A stretch of DNA of 64,000 bases from Rhodopseudomonas infernalis (lineage in GTDB: Bacteria > Pseudomonadota > Alphaproteobacteria > Rhizobiales > Xanthobacteraceae): the NCBI RefSeq assembly GCF_022271405.1, contig NZ_JAJNAL010000025.1, positions 1-64,000 of the forward strand, given 5' to 3'. The translations under genes were made by a program, and so were the position numbers. The notes under the pieces are model-generated. The model made no database searches. It saw nothing but the letters and a program-made list of their open reading frames with translations, and was not told the DNA's origin. Below are positions 1-10,446 of this stretch, one piece after another (the first letter of the stretch is position 1; each line of letters begins with the position of its first letter).

Positions 1-103
1 TCCCGCGAACCGTGACGATCGCGTGTCGCCCCTCTCCTTGGGACGGGATGAAGGGACTATAGTCCTTATAGGAATATTGTCAAGAGCGATTGTCGATAGT
101 CTG

Positions 104-181
104 TAGCCCGGATGGAGCGAAGCGTAATCCGGGGAGCGTTGTCGATGCCGTCCCGGATTTCGCTTCGCTTCATCCGGGCTT
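104..181. repeat. Palindromic intergenic repeat (AGCCCGGAT family)
   Basis: Two inverted arms beginning AGCCCGGAT and ending ATCCGGGCT face each other, each followed by GCGAAGCG-type sequence. Related short palindromes with ATCCGGG cores recur near 9.5 kb and 11.5 kb. The element probably folds into a long hairpin and has no coding content. Bases 1-103 upstream hold a 12-bp palindrome (GGACTATAGTCC, 55-66) but no gene I can support. Confidence 0.7.
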
Positions 182-194
182 CTGTAACGGGCCT

Positions 195-1530
195 TCGTTA
201 GTCAATCCCTTTTGCTTGGTCCTTTCGCCGGCGACTTGCTTCTGTCCGGGATCGGCGCTGTGGCCGTCACCTTTAGGGGTGCGTAAGAGGAGCCAGCCGG
301 CCAATCTACGGAAGCGTGGTTGTGAACCGACTTCCCGGATGGCGGCCTGACCGGATCCATCGTCCCGGCGAGGGGACCTCGCTCAAGAATGGCCTGGTGT
401 CGTGGCCTTCCCGAACTCGATTGTTGCTCCTCGTCAGGCCAAGGCCAGCTTGGCGTTGGGATTGAACGGTTTGGCGTCGGCGAGCATCCGGTGCAGCACG
501 ACCGCCAGCTTACGCGCCAGCGCCACCTTGGCCTTGCGCAGGCCGGCGCGCCTGGCGATCCGCGTCGCCCAGCTCTTCAGCTCGGTGCAATTCTTGATCG
601 GCTTCGTCAGCATGATGTGCGCGGCCTGATACAGCGCCTCGCGCACCGAAGCGTCGCCGATCTTGGTGATGCGCCCGGTGTAGTCGGTCTGCCCCGATTG
701 ATATTTCTTCGGCGTCAGCCCGAAGTGAGCACCGGCCGCTTTCGAAGACTTGAACCGAGCGGGATCATCGATCGCATTGGCGTAGGTGAGCGCCACGATC
801 GGACCGACCGACGGCGTCGTCATCAGCAGGCGGGCCTGCGGCTGCGCCTTGGCGAGCCGCAGCACCTGCTTGTCCAGCCCTTTGAACTCGCGCAGCAGCA
901 CGGCATGCACCGCCAGCAGCGCCTTGGCGATCGAAGCCAGCGCGGCGTGGCCGTTCGTGAGTTCTTCGATTCGAGCCGCAAAGCTTCGCTCGGTCGTCTT
1001 GCCGACCTTCAGGCCGAAGCCGCGCAGCACCCCACGCAGGCTGTTCTCGACGTCGAGCAGCTTGGTCTGCACCAGCTTGCGCGCCGTCAGCACAGCGCGC
1101 ACCTCCTGCGCTTCGATCGACTTGCAATGCACCGGCCGGAACCAACCGAGCCGCATCAGCTGCGCGATCGCGCGAGCGTCGTTGCGATCGGTCTTCACCG
1201 ACATCGCCTTGAACGCATCGCGGACGTGACGCGTCTCGAGCAATTCGACCGCCAGCCCGGCCTCGCGCAACGCTGCGTATAGCCACTGCGACAGAGGCCC
1301 AGCCTCCAGCCCGATCCGCTCCAGCGGCATCGCCAGCGAACCGAACCAGGCGATCAGCGCTGCAGGCTCGCTCGCCACCTTCGCTTCCCGCACGATCCGC
1401 CCCGTCCCGTCGACGACACAGACCGCAGACTGTTCCAAAGAGACTTCGATTCCGGCATAGTGGTGCATGGTCGTTCCTCGATGATGCTTGGAGCGGGCTC
1501 GCCCGACTCCGTTGATTGACACCATCAGTT
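195..1530 (-). mobile_element. IS110-family insertion sequence (approximate ends)
   Basis: The element is built around an IS110-type transposase on the minus strand. About 230 bp of non-coding sequence follows its stop, and a short non-coding segment precedes its start. A 7-bp inverted pair (GTCAATC at 201-207, GATTGAC at 1514-1520) may mark subterminal inverted repeats of the IS1111 type. These elements lack long terminal repeats and target duplications, so the ends are only estimates. By analogy with studied IS110/IS1111 elements, the long non-coding end may encode the guide (bridge/seek) RNA; that is inference. Confidence 0.5.
434..1468 (-). CDS. IS110-family transposase
   Basis: The protein has 344 aa when started at the ATG at 1468, which follows a GAGGA Shine-Dalgarno seven bases upstream; longer in-frame starts run into element DNA. 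The N-terminal half is the RuvC-like DEDD domain and the C-terminal half is the transposase_20 domain, with the conserved stretches DDPARFKSSKAAGAHFGLTP and a following GDASVRE. It would catalyse RNA-guided recombination of the element. The usual first catalytic Asp in the opening G-I-D-V-S motif is Glu here (codon GAA, residue 8), which may lower or abolish activity. The rest of the frame is intact. Family assignment is secure; activity is uncertain. Confidence 0.9.
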   Translation of the reverse strand: MHHYAGIEVSLEQSAVCVVDGTGRIVREAKVASEPAALIAWFGSLAMPLERIGLEAGPLSQWLYAALREAGLAVELLETRHVRDAFKAMSVKTDRNDARAIAQLMRLGWFRPVHCKSIEAQEVRAVLTARKLVQTKLLDVENSLRGVLRGFGLKVGKTTERSFAARIEELTNGHAALASIAKALLAVHAVLLREFKGLDKQVLRLAKAQPQARLLMTTPSVGPIVALTYANAIDDPARFKSSKAAGAHFGLTPKKYQSGQTDYTGRITKIGDASVREALYQAAHIMLTKPIKNCTELKSWATRIARRAGLRKAKVALARKLAVVLHRMLADAKPFNPNAKLALA

Positions 1531-1637
1531 TGAGGGACGACCACCCTTCCGCCAATTCGCCAAGCTACCTGCTCGGCCTGGCCGGCCCGTTACCCCATCT
1601 ACTGACGGAGTCAGTGCTCGCGTCGCCCTCACCCCCG

Positions 1638-1661
1638 CCCTCTCCCGCACGCGGGAGAGGG
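1638..1661. repeat. Short GC-rich palindromic hairpin
   Basis: A perfect 11-bp inverted repeat (CCCTCTCCCGC / GCGGGAGAGGG) is separated by two bases. Similar CTCTCCCC-type hairpins occur near 14.8-14.9 kb and 24.9 kb. It lies between the insertion sequence and the end of arsH and may also act as a transcription barrier; it has no T-run. Confidence 0.6.
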
Positions 1662-1719
1662 AGCGCGCTGCGATGCGGGGGGGAGTTATCGGAATCGCGG
1701 ACTGAACGACGGCGATGGG

Positions 1720-2430
1720 TCACATCGCGTTGAGGCGCGCCTGGTGCTGTCTGGCCAGGTCCTCTTTGCGTTCGCTGTAGCGATCCGTCAGATAGGGGGA
1801 CACTCCGCGCGTCAGACGGGTGAACTTCACCAGTTCCTCCATCACATCCACGATGCGGTCGTAGTACGATGACGCAAGCATCCTGCCGTGATCGTCGAAC
1901 TGCTCGTAGGCCTTGGCGACCGACGACTGGTTCGGGATGGTGATCATCCGCATCCACCGCCCGAGCACGCGCATCTGATTGACCGCATTGAACGACTGCG
2001 AGCCGCCGCTGACCTGCATGACCGCCAGCGTCTTGTCCTGCGTCGGCCGAACCGCGCCGAGCGACAGCGGGATCCAGTCGATCTGAGTTTTCATGATGCC
2101 GGTCATGGCGCCGTGCCGCTCCGGGCTGCACCAAACCTGCCCTTCCGACCAGGTCACCAGGTCGCGCAATTCCTGCACCTTCGGATGATCCGCCGGCGCA
2201 CCGTCCGGCAAGGGCAGGCCCGCGGGATCAAACACGCGCGCCTCCGCGCCGAAGGCCTGCAAAAGACGCGCTGCCTCCATCGTGGCAAACCGACTGAACG
2301 ACCGCTCGCGCAAAGAGCCGTAGAGTAACAAGATCCGCGGACGATGTTGCGCGTGATCGCCAAGACGCGCCGGATCCGGCGTTGTGAAGGCGTTTGGAAT
2401 GATGTGCGGAAGGTCTGCTGGATCGGTCAT
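1720..2430 (-). CDS. arsH: Arsenical resistance flavoprotein ArsH
   Basis: NADPH-dependent FMN reductase-like flavodoxin-fold protein of 236 aa. The sequence shows the phosphate-binding loop [14 protein letters not shown] typical of ArsH, followed by the central [20 protein letters not shown] segment that contacts the flavin. In the family ArsH is a cytosolic flavoenzyme that oxidises trivalent organoarsenicals and protects against oxidative stress. I chose the ATG at 2430 because GGAG lies five bases upstream; an in-frame GTG at 2457 has no such site. The gene is divergent from arsR and shares a 75-bp promoter region with it, so repression by ArsR is likely. Confidence 0.92.
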   Translation of the reverse strand: MTDPADLPHIIPNAFTTPDPARLGDHAQHRPRILLLYGSLRERSFSRFATMEAARLLQAFGAEARVFDPAGLPLPDGAPADHPKVQELRDLVTWSEGQVWCSPERHGAMTGIMKTQIDWIPLSLGAVRPTQDKTLAVMQVSGGSQSFNAVNQMRVLGRWMRMITIPNQSSVAKAYEQFDDHGRMLASSYYDRIVDVMEELVKFTRLTRGVSPYLTDRYSERKEDLARQHQARLNAM

Positions 2431-2482
2431 CGGGCTCCAGAAAGGTCGGTTGAACACAGCGACATTCTACTTGATCCGCGCT

Positions 2483-2508
2483 TATAATTCAATTATTCAT
2501 GAATCATG
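2483..2508. promoter_or_regulatory. arsH/arsR divergent promoter and probable ArsR operator
   Basis: A TATAAT box (2483-2488) is followed by the 10-bp palindrome ATTCATGAAT (2495-2504), which abuts the arsR start codon at 2506. ATTCA-type half sites repeat just upstream (2487-2498). ArsR-family repressors usually bind AT-rich inverted repeats overlapping their own promoter. No Shine-Dalgarno precedes arsR, so its transcript may have a very short leader. Confidence 0.55.
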
Positions 2509-2865
2509 GAAACACAACACGCGCTGAACGCCCTCTCCGCTCTGTCGCAGGAAACTCGCCTGGCGGTGTTTCGCATGCTGGTTCGTCGCGAGCCGGACGG
2601 CGTGGCGGCCGGCGATCTCGCCAAGGCGATCGGCGTGCCTGCCAACTCGATGTCGGTACATCTCGGCGTGCTGAGCCATGCCGGGCTCGTCACCTCCGAG
2701 CGTCGAAGCCGGTCGATCATCTATCGCGCCAACCTGGCCCGGTTCCGCGACCTGATGCTGTTCATGCTGAAGGACTGCTGCGACGGCCGAAGCGAGATCT
2801 GCGCACCGCTGATTGCGGACCTCACCACTCCCTGCTGCCCTTCGAAGGACTCCGTCGATGCCTGA
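2506..2865 (+). CDS. arsR: ArsR-family arsenic-responsive repressor
   Basis: 119-aa winged-helix repressor. The DNA-recognition region is around residues 37-65 (AKAIGVPANSMSVHLGVLSHAGLV). The C-terminal motif Cys91-Cys92 with Cys99 matches the ArsR subtype that binds As(III) through a C-terminal cysteine triad rather than the CVC site on the recognition helix. As(III) binding should release DNA and derepress the cluster. Its last bases overlap the start of the next gene (ATGCCTGA), so the two are translationally coupled. The divergent arsH probably shares the operator. Confidence 0.93.
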   Translation: METQHALNALSALSQETRLAVFRMLVRREPDGVAAGDLAKAIGVPANSMSVHLGVLSHAGLVTSERRSRSIIYRANLARFRDLMLFMLKDCCDGRSEICAPLIADLTTPCCPSKDSVDA

Positions 2866-3385
2866 TCGCGTCTTCAACGTGCTGTTTCTTTGCACCGGAA
2901 ACTCCGCCCGCTCGATCCTCGCCGAGAGTATCCTGCGCAAAGACGGTGGCGGCAAATTCAACGCCTTCTCGGCTGGCAGCCAGCCGAAGGGCGCGGTCAA
3001 CCCGATCGCCCTCAAGGTGCTTGCCGAGAGCGGCTACCCGACCGCCGGCCTGCGTTCGAAGAGTTGGCTCGAATACGCGGAAGCTGACGCGCCGGTGATG
3101 GATTTCGTGTTCACGGTCTGCGACAACGCCGCCGGCGAAGCCTGCCCGGTGTGGCCTGGGCAGCCGATGACGGCGCATTGGGGGATCGAAGACCCTGCTG
3201 CGGTCGATGGCTTGGATCTCGATAAAGAGCGCGCGTTCTATCAGGCGTTTCGCTACCTCAAGAACCGCATCGGTGCGTTCACGGCACTGCCGATCAATCG
3301 TCTCGACGGCGTCGCGCTCGGGACCAAACTGCGGGAGATCGGTCACCTCGACGGGGCCAGCCACGGCCGTCCGGAGGTGGCGTGA
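2858..3385 (+). CDS. arsC: Arsenate reductase, low-molecular-weight phosphatase type
   Basis: 175 aa starting at an ATG that overlaps the arsR stop by eight bases. The N-terminal loop LCTGNSAR (Cys12 to Arg18) is the CX5R signature of the LMW protein tyrosine phosphatase fold. Two further cysteines, Cys88 and Cys96, sit where the redox cascade of thioredoxin-coupled arsenate reductases is expected. The enzyme should reduce arsenate to arsenite in the cytosol for export by the Acr3 pump. It overlaps the next gene by one base (TGATG). A longer in-frame start at 2813 lies inside arsR and has no supporting ribosome site. Confidence 0.9.
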   Translation: MPDRVFNVLFLCTGNSARSILAESILRKDGGGKFNAFSAGSQPKGAVNPIALKVLAESGYPTAGLRSKSWLEYAEADAPVMDFVFTVCDNAAGEACPVWPGQPMTAHWGIEDPAAVDGLDLDKERAFYQAFRYLKNRIGAFTALPINRLDGVALGTKLREIGHLDGASHGRPEVA

Positions 3386-3810
3386 TGGACGTCGTAATCT
3401 ATCACAATCCCGCCTGCGGCACCTCGCGCAACACGCTCGGCCTGATCCGCAATGCCGGCATCGAACCACACGTCATCGAGTATCTCAAATGCCCGCCCAA
3501 CCGCGCCCTGCTGCAGCAGTTGATCGCGCGCGCCGGTCTCACGCCGCGGCAGGCGCTGCGCGAGAAGGGCACGCCATTCGCGGAGCTGAAGCTGGATGAT
3601 CCGTCGCTCAGCGACGGCGACCTGCTCGACGCGATGATCGCGCATCCGATCCTGATCAACCGTCCCCTCGTGGTGACGCCGAAGGGCGTGCGGCTGTGTC
3701 GGCCTTCGGAAGAGGTGATCGACCTGTTGCCGCCGCAGCGCGGAGAGTTCTTCAAGGAAGACGGCGAGCAGGTGGTCGACGCCAGCGGCCGGCGCGTGGC
3801 GACCGCTTAG
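3385..3810 (+). CDS. arsC: Arsenate reductase, glutaredoxin-dependent ArsC type
   Basis: 141 aa, thioredoxin-fold ArsC/Spx family. The opening motif HNPACGTSRNTL carries the catalytic Cys11 in the same setting as the plasmid R773 enzyme. Downstream arginines and the segment HPILINRPLVV are also family signatures. It reduces arsenate using glutathione and glutaredoxin, a chemistry unrelated to the LMW-phosphatase-type reductase encoded immediately upstream. GGAGG at 3372-3376 serves either the ATG at 3385 or the GTG at 3382; I prefer the ATG. The operon therefore holds two arsenate reductases of different ancestry. Confidence 0.92.
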   Translation: MDVVIYHNPACGTSRNTLGLIRNAGIEPHVIEYLKCPPNRALLQQLIARAGLTPRQALREKGTPFAELKLDDPSLSDGDLLDAMIAHPILINRPLVVTPKGVRLCRPSEEVIDLLPPQRGEFFKEDGEQVVDASGRRVATA

Positions 3811-3882
3811 ATCTCGACGCCGTAATCACGAGCCGAAGGTCGGCGCCGCACGACGACAGCCCGCAATTCGGCGCCCGCAACG

Positions 3883-3920
3883 AGGTGGATTGCTTCGTCG
3901 CTTCGCTCCTCGCAATGACG
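3883..3920. repeat. Single arm of the CATTGCGAG dispersed repeat
   Basis: The sequence GTGGATTGCTTCGTCGCTTC followed by GCTCCTCGCAATGACG is one arm of a dispersed repeat; a full two-arm copy is at 40541-40616. It lies in the 158-bp gap between the second arsC and acr3 and may separate transcription or translation of the pump from the upstream genes. Confidence 0.6.
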
Positions 3921-3968
3921 CAGAGGGTCAAGCAATCGACCCGCTCTCTGGCTGGAAAGTAGACTCTT

Positions 3969-5048
3969 ATGTCCACCTTCGAACGCTATCTCACCCTCTG
4001 GGTCGCGCTGTGTATCGTCGTCGGCATCGGACTCGGGCACGTCATGCCGGGCGTCTTCCATGCAATCGGCGCCGCCGAGATCGCCAAGGTCAACCTGCCG
4101 GTCGCGGCGCTGATATGGCTGATGATCATTCCGATGCTGGTGAAGATCGACTTCGCCGCATTGACCCGCGTGCGGGAGCACTGGCGCGGCATCGGCGTGA
4201 CGCTGTTCATCAACTGGGCCGTGAAGCCGTTCTCGATGGCGGCGCTGGCCTGGCTGTTCGTCGGCTGGCTGTTCCGCTCCTACTTGCCGGCGGATCAGAT
4301 CAATTCCTACATCGCGGGCCTGATCATCCTCGCCGCCGCGCCCTGCACCGCAATGGTTTTCGTCTGGTCGAACCTGACCAAAGGCGAGCCGCATTTCACG
4401 CTGAGCCAGGTGGCGCTCAACGACACCATCATGGTGTTCGCGTTCGCGCCGATCGTCGGCCTGCTGCTCGGCCTGTCGGCCATCACCGTGCCGTGGGACA
4501 CGCTGGTGCTGTCGGTGGTGCTGTACATCGTGGTGCCGGTGCTGATCGCACAGCTGCTGCGGCGGCAGGTGCTGGCGAGCGGCGGCGACGCGGGATTGCA
4601 GCGGCTGCTCGGCGTGTTCCAGCCGCTGTCGCTGGCGGCGCTGCTGGCGACGCTGGTGCTACTGTTCGGCTTCCAGGGCGAACAGATCATCAGGCAGCCA
4701 CTGGTGATCGCCCTGCTCGCGGTGCCGATCCTGATCCAGGTGTATTTCAATGCAGGCCTGGCCTATCTGCTCAACCGCTTCGCCGGCGAACAGCATTGCG
4801 TCGCCGGACCTTCGGCGCTGATCGCCGCCAGCAACTTCTTCGAACTGGCGGTGGCAGCCGCGATCAGCCTGTTCGGGTTTGAGTCCGGCGCGGCGCTGGC
4901 CACGGTGGTCGGCGTTCTGATCGAGGTCCCGGTGATGCTCACAGTGGTGTGGATCGTGAACCGCAGCCGCGGCTGGTACGACGCCCCCACGGCTGCGGCA
5001 CACCGCGCGACCGAGCCGGCGCCCCGATCCGGAATGCCGGGCGCATAG
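3969..5048 (+). CDS. acr3: Arsenite efflux permease of the Acr3 family
   Basis: 359-aa inner-membrane protein with about ten hydrophobic segments. The fourth-segment motif AAPCTAMVFVWSNL contains the cysteine that is essential in studied Acr3 proteins. It should export As(III) using the membrane potential, completing the pathway arsenate to arsenite to efflux. It is the last gene of the arsenic cluster, separated from arsC by a repeat arm, and is expected to be induced with it through ArsR. Often annotated arsB, but the sequence is Acr3, not the ArsB antiporter type. Confidence 0.93.
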   Translation: MSTFERYLTLWVALCIVVGIGLGHVMPGVFHAIGAAEIAKVNLPVAALIWLMIIPMLVKIDFAALTRVREHWRGIGVTLFINWAVKPFSMAALAWLFVGWLFRSYLPADQINSYIAGLIILAAAPCTAMVFVWSNLTKGEPHFTLSQVALNDTIMVFAFAPIVGLLLGLSAITVPWDTLVLSVVLYIVVPVLIAQLLRRQVLASGGDAGLQRLLGVFQPLSLAALLATLVLLFGFQGEQIIRQPLVIALLAVPILIQVYFNAGLAYLLNRFAGEQHCVAGPSALIAASNFFELAVAAAISLFGFESGAALATVVGVLIEVPVMLTVVWIVNRSRGWYDAPTAAAHRATEPAPRSGMPGA

Positions 5049-5299
5049 ACGCGAGGCGGTGGAAGCGAAACTGGAGGTAATATAGGAAGGGTAACCCGGC
5101 TGCGCGTTTCCGCGGCACGCCGGCTGCCGATCCGATCGCGGCTCCGGAAGCGAGGAATGATTGGCGCTTTGGCTCGTCTTGCAGTAAACGTTCCCGACCT
5201 CCCATCATCGCCTGCCGCTTGCGGCCGCGGATTGTCTCGGCTCGACTCGAGCCGTCGGGATTTCCCATTCGGCGTTATCGCCCAGAAGGTTGCCTGCCC

Positions 5300-7393
<2,094 letters not shown>

Positions 7394-7426
7394 GCGCGCG
7401 GAATTCACGTCGCGGAAGATACACGG

Positions 7427-7510
7427 AGGGTGGGCAAAGGCGCGCAGCGCCGTGCCCACCCCAATCCTCGACAAACTACGCGTGGGCACGCTTCGCTTTG
7501 CCCACCCTAC
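7427..7510. repeat. GGGTGGGCAAAG palindromic repeat
   Basis: Arms GGGTGGGCAAAGGCGCGCAG and CGCTTCGCTTTGCCCACCC face each other across about 45 bp, with internal GTGCCCAC/GTGGGCAC copies. It lies between the convergent ends of the helicase gene and the DUF2934 gene, where a foldback structure would limit read-through. Confidence 0.65.
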
Positions 7511-7571
7511 GACGACTGGCGATGCCCCCGTTGTTCGGTGGCACCCACCATCCACAGCGCGGCGCGCTGGC

Positions 7572-7778
7572 TTAGGCCGCCTTGCGCTTGCGCGAGTTGG
7601 TCTTCTTCGCGGCGGGCTTCGGCGCGGCGGTCTTGACGGTGGCGATCTGGGTCAGGGACTGCGTGAGCAACTCGCGCTGGGCGCTCAGCCAGAACGCATC
7701 GGCATTGCCCTCGGGCCGGCCGGCCTCGTTCCACATGTGATAGGCGCGCTCGCGGATGGCTTGGTCCATGTCCTGCAT
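7572..7778 (-). CDS. Small DUF2934-type protein
   Basis: 68 aa. Residues 8-30 (IRERAYHMWNEAGRPEGNAD, then AFW) match the short DUF2934 signature of an R-A-Y-x-x-W-E-x-x-G-R-P-E-G core followed by F/W. The C-terminal half is a Lys/Ala-rich basic tail (PKPAAKKTNSRKRKAA) like those of small nucleic-acid-associated proteins. The biochemical function of this family is unknown to me. The gene stands alone, convergent with the helicase gene. An upstream in-frame start exists, but ATG at 7778 follows an AGGAG-like site. Confidence 0.75.
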   Translation of the reverse strand: MQDMDQAIRERAYHMWNEAGRPEGNADAFWLSAQRELLTQSLTQIATVKTAAPKPAAKKTNSRKRKAA

Positions 7779-8021
7779 TGGAAACTCCTGTTGCGTTGCG
7801 GCGACGATGCCGCGACGCGGTTAACAAATCACCAATCGCAGCGCGGCCCGCACGCAAGTGATTAGTCCGCGATGATTTCGATCAAATGATATGCGCGCCC
7901 GCCCGATCACCACAACTCACTCGGCCCGGGGCTGTCTGCGCGGGCATCCCGGCCCGCCATATCAACGGCGTAAATCCGATCCACGCTGTCGCCGCAGGAT
8001 CAGGCCGCGTGGAGAGCAGGA

Positions 8022-8990
8022 ATGCAACGGTTGAACGTGGTCGTCGTGGCGGCCGTGCTGCTCGCCTCGACAGCGCCGGCCTCTGCCGATCCGGCGCTGT
8101 CGCTTCCGATCGCCTGCACGGTCGGCCGCGATTGCTACATCCAGAACTACGTCGATCACGATAGCACCGCCGGCTCGCAGGACTATCATTGTGGCCCCCG
8201 CACCTACGACACGCACAACGGCACCGACTTTCGACTGCCCGACACGGCCACGCAGCGGCGCGGCGTTGCGGTGCTGGCGGTCGCCGATGGTGTCGTCGAA
8301 CGAACCCCGGATTCGATGGCCGACATCTCCACCCAGACCACCGGCCGCGCGGCGGTGCGTGGCAAGGAGTGCGGCAACGGGCTCGTCATTCGCCATGCCG
8401 ACGGGTGGACATCGCAATACTGCCACCTCGCCCACACCAGTCTCGTCGTCAAACCGGGGCAACAAGTGAAGTCGGGAGACAAGCTCGGCCAGGTCGGGCT
8501 GTCGGGCGATACCGAGTTTCCGCATGTTCACGTCAGCATCCGCAAGGACGGCAAGATCGTCGATCCGTTCGCCTACCCGGACAGCGCGAGCTGCGGTCCT
8601 GGGCAGTCGCTCTGGCAGCCGGCGCTGCAGCCGCAGCTGCAATATCGCCCCACCGAAGTGCTCAATGTCGGCTTCTCGTCGCAGACCGTCACCATGGAGT
8701 CGATCGAACAGGGGCAGTCCAACGAGCTCTCCAAAGACGGCCCGATCATCGCCTATGCCCGAACCATCGGCCTGCGCGCCGGCGACGTGCAATCGTTGAA
8801 GGTGACGTTGCCGGACGGCAAGACCCTGGTGGAGCGGACCTTCCCGCCGTCGGAAGGCAACAAGGCCCAGGCCTTCATCGCGCTCGGCAAGCGCAACGCC
8901 GCCGTCACCGGCCGCCTCAGCGCGACCTACACCATCACCCGCGACGGCGCGGACGTGCTGCAGCGCAGTTTCGACGCCGACTTGAACTAG
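8022..8990 (+). CDS. Secreted M23-family (LytM-like) metallopeptidase
   Basis: 322 aa with a Sec signal peptide (residues 1-23, cleavage after SAD or ASA). The M23 zinc site is visible as H-x-G-x-D (THNGTDFRLP) and the later H-x-H (FPHVHVSI); an intermediate conserved block contains IRHADGWTSQYCHL. The family cleaves peptidoglycan cross-bridges in the periplasm or acts as a degenerate activator of amidases; here the zinc ligands are all present, so activity is expected. About 140 C-terminal residues form a second, beta-rich domain of unknown role. The gene is monocistronic and is followed by a palindromic repeat. Confidence 0.88.
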   Translation: MQRLNVVVVAAVLLASTAPASADPALSLPIACTVGRDCYIQNYVDHDSTAGSQDYHCGPRTYDTHNGTDFRLPDTATQRRGVAVLAVADGVVERTPDSMADISTQTTGRAAVRGKECGNGLVIRHADGWTSQYCHLAHTSLVVKPGQQVKSGDKLGQVGLSGDTEFPHVHVSIRKDGKIVDPFAYPDSASCGPGQSLWQPALQPQLQYRPTEVLNVGFSSQTVTMESIEQGQSNELSKDGPIIAYARTIGLRAGDVQSLKVTLPDGKTLVERTFPPSEGNKAQAFIALGKRNAAVTGRLSATYTITRDGADVLQRSFDADLN

Positions 8991-9019
8991 TCGAGGGGAG
9001 CTACCCCGTCCCCCTCTTG

Positions 9020-9066
9020 CGTCATTCCGGGTCTACGCCGCTGCGCAGCGCATTCCGGAATGACGC
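9020..9066. repeat. GTCATTCCGG palindrome
   Basis: GTCATTCCGG at the left and CCGGAATGAC at the right form a hairpin around a GCTGCGCAGC core. The same arm sequence recurs in the repeats near 9.46 kb, 11.4 kb and 45.34 kb. Confidence 0.65.
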
Positions 9067-9269
9067 ACAGGCTGGTTCCGGCTGGTGAGTGATGGCGGTG
9101 AGCCCGCTGGAGTTCGGATCAAGCGAAGCGAAATCCATGGATCGGCGGGCGTAACAGGCGCAAGGTGGAGCGATCGACGCCGGGCTGCGGCCGTGAGTCG
9201 TCGATGCGATGCCGATCGAACCGATCGCCGCCAAGTTACGTCCCGTTTCACATCCAACAGGAGACCGCT

Positions 9270-9407
9270 ATGGCCAAGGGCGAGCAAAAGGGTAATCGCG
9301 AAGTCAAGAAACCCAAGAAGGAAAAGGTCAAAACAATCGCCGCCGCGCCGAGCCAGAAGACCGGCGGCTGGCAGCCGACCCAGGGTGGGACCGGCAAGAA
9401 GAAATAG
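9270..9407 (+). CDS. Small lysine-rich basic protein
   Basis: 45 aa, about a third Lys/Arg, ending in Gly-Gly-Trp and GTGKKK-type residues. ATG at 9270 is preceded by AGGAG six bases upstream (9260-9264), a strong site that supports translation despite the short length. The sequence resembles small conserved basic proteins of rhizobial genomes; I know no function. It has no membrane segment and could bind nucleic acid. It sits alone between two palindromic repeats. Confidence 0.65.
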   Translation: MAKGEQKGNREVKKPKKEKVKTIAAAPSQKTGGWQPTQGGTGKKK

Positions 9408-9460
9408 CAGACGAGGTCGAGGCAATCAGGTCAGGGACGGATTCGCTTGCGACTTCTTGC

Positions 9461-9598
9461 TCGTCATTCCGGGGCGCGTCGCAAAGCGACGCGAACCCGG
9501 AATCTGTATTCACGGGTGAACGGAGCGATATCCGGGAGTCGGAAGCGCTTCGACGAGACTCCCGGGTGTCGCTTCGCTCACCCGGGCTGCGCTCGCTA
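9461..9598. repeat. Composite palindromic repeats (two families in tandem)
   Basis: The first unit has GTCATTCCGG with inner inverted GCGTCGC/GCGACGC and ends AACCCGGAAT. The second has GGGTGAACGGAGCGATATCC facing CTCCCGGGTGTCGCTTCG and CACCCGGG. Both lie between a small gene and the convergent O-methyltransferase gene and code for nothing visible. Confidence 0.65.
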
Positions 9599-9614
9599 GG
9601 GCTGCAAGCTGGCG

Positions 9615-10310
9615 TCATCCGACCCGCACGGTGAATTCGTTGCCGCGGCCTTCGTCGATGTCGAGCGACTGGGAGAAGTAACCGTTGGCGGGCGTGCGGA
9701 CGTAGTCGAGATAGTCCTGCGCGAAGGCGTTCTCCCCGAGGATCACGGCGCCGGGCGTCAGCCGTGGCTCGATCAGTTTGAGCATCGGCAGGTACAGCGA
9801 AAACGCGCCGTCGATCGATAGAACATCGACCTCGCCGCCGATATCCTTGAGCGTTTCGAGCGCATCGCCCTGGCGGATCTCCACCAGATCGGCAAGCCCG
9901 GCCGCTTCGAGGTGAGCCCGCGCCCGCGTCACCTTGGTAGGTTGCAACTCGGAGCCGATCAGCTGTCCGCCGCCATTGTCGCGCAGCGCAGCCGCAAGGT
10001 AGATCGTCGAGACCCCCATCGACGTGCCGAACTCGACGATCCGGGTCGCCCTGCGGGCGCGCACCATTGCGTAGAGGAAGCGGCCATAGGCCGGAGAGAT
10101 CGCCAGGAAATGATCGGCGTGATCCCGATACATCGTTCCGTAGTTCGCCCGCTCCTCGTCGATGAATTTGGCGGCCGCATCCTTCAGCGTTGCGCCGGCC
10201 GCCTCGACCTTCGCCATCATCTCGGCCATCAGGCCGCGATCGGCCGCTTCGGCATCGGCGTGGAGTTTGTCGAGCGTCTCTGCGACGCGCTTGCTGCTCA
10301 GTGACGTCAT
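9615..10310 (-). CDS. Class I SAM-dependent O-methyltransferase
   Basis: 231 aa. An N-terminal helical cap (about 75 residues) precedes the Rossmann domain: motif I VEFGTSMGVSTIYLAAAL (about residues 92-109), an acidic loop GSELQPTKV, then EIRQGDALETL and the motif IV-like VDVLSIDGAF. This layout matches the catechol/caffeoyl-CoA O-methyltransferase family (methyltransf_24). The substrate is unknown. It is divergent from an AraC regulator at 10447; the 136-bp space probably holds the shared promoters, so the AraC protein may control it. Confidence 0.82.
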   Translation of the reverse strand: MTSLSSKRVAETLDKLHADAEAADRGLMAEMMAKVEAAGATLKDAAAKFIDEERANYGTMYRDHADHFLAISPAYGRFLYAMVRARRATRIVEFGTSMGVSTIYLAAALRDNGGGQLIGSELQPTKVTRARAHLEAAGLADLVEIRQGDALETLKDIGGEVDVLSIDGAFSLYLPMLKLIEPRLTPGAVILGENAFAQDYLDYVRTPANGYFSQSLDIDEGRGNEFTVRVG

Positions 10311-10446
10311 GAAAGTCCCTTTCGGTGATGCCGTGACCGTTTCGGCCTCGACTATCCGTGTGCGTAAAGGGACGTCGTCCTGGCGTCATTCCGAAGTCTG
10401 GACAAATTGTTATCCAGTTACGCCAGACCGCATGGTAGATTGAACG

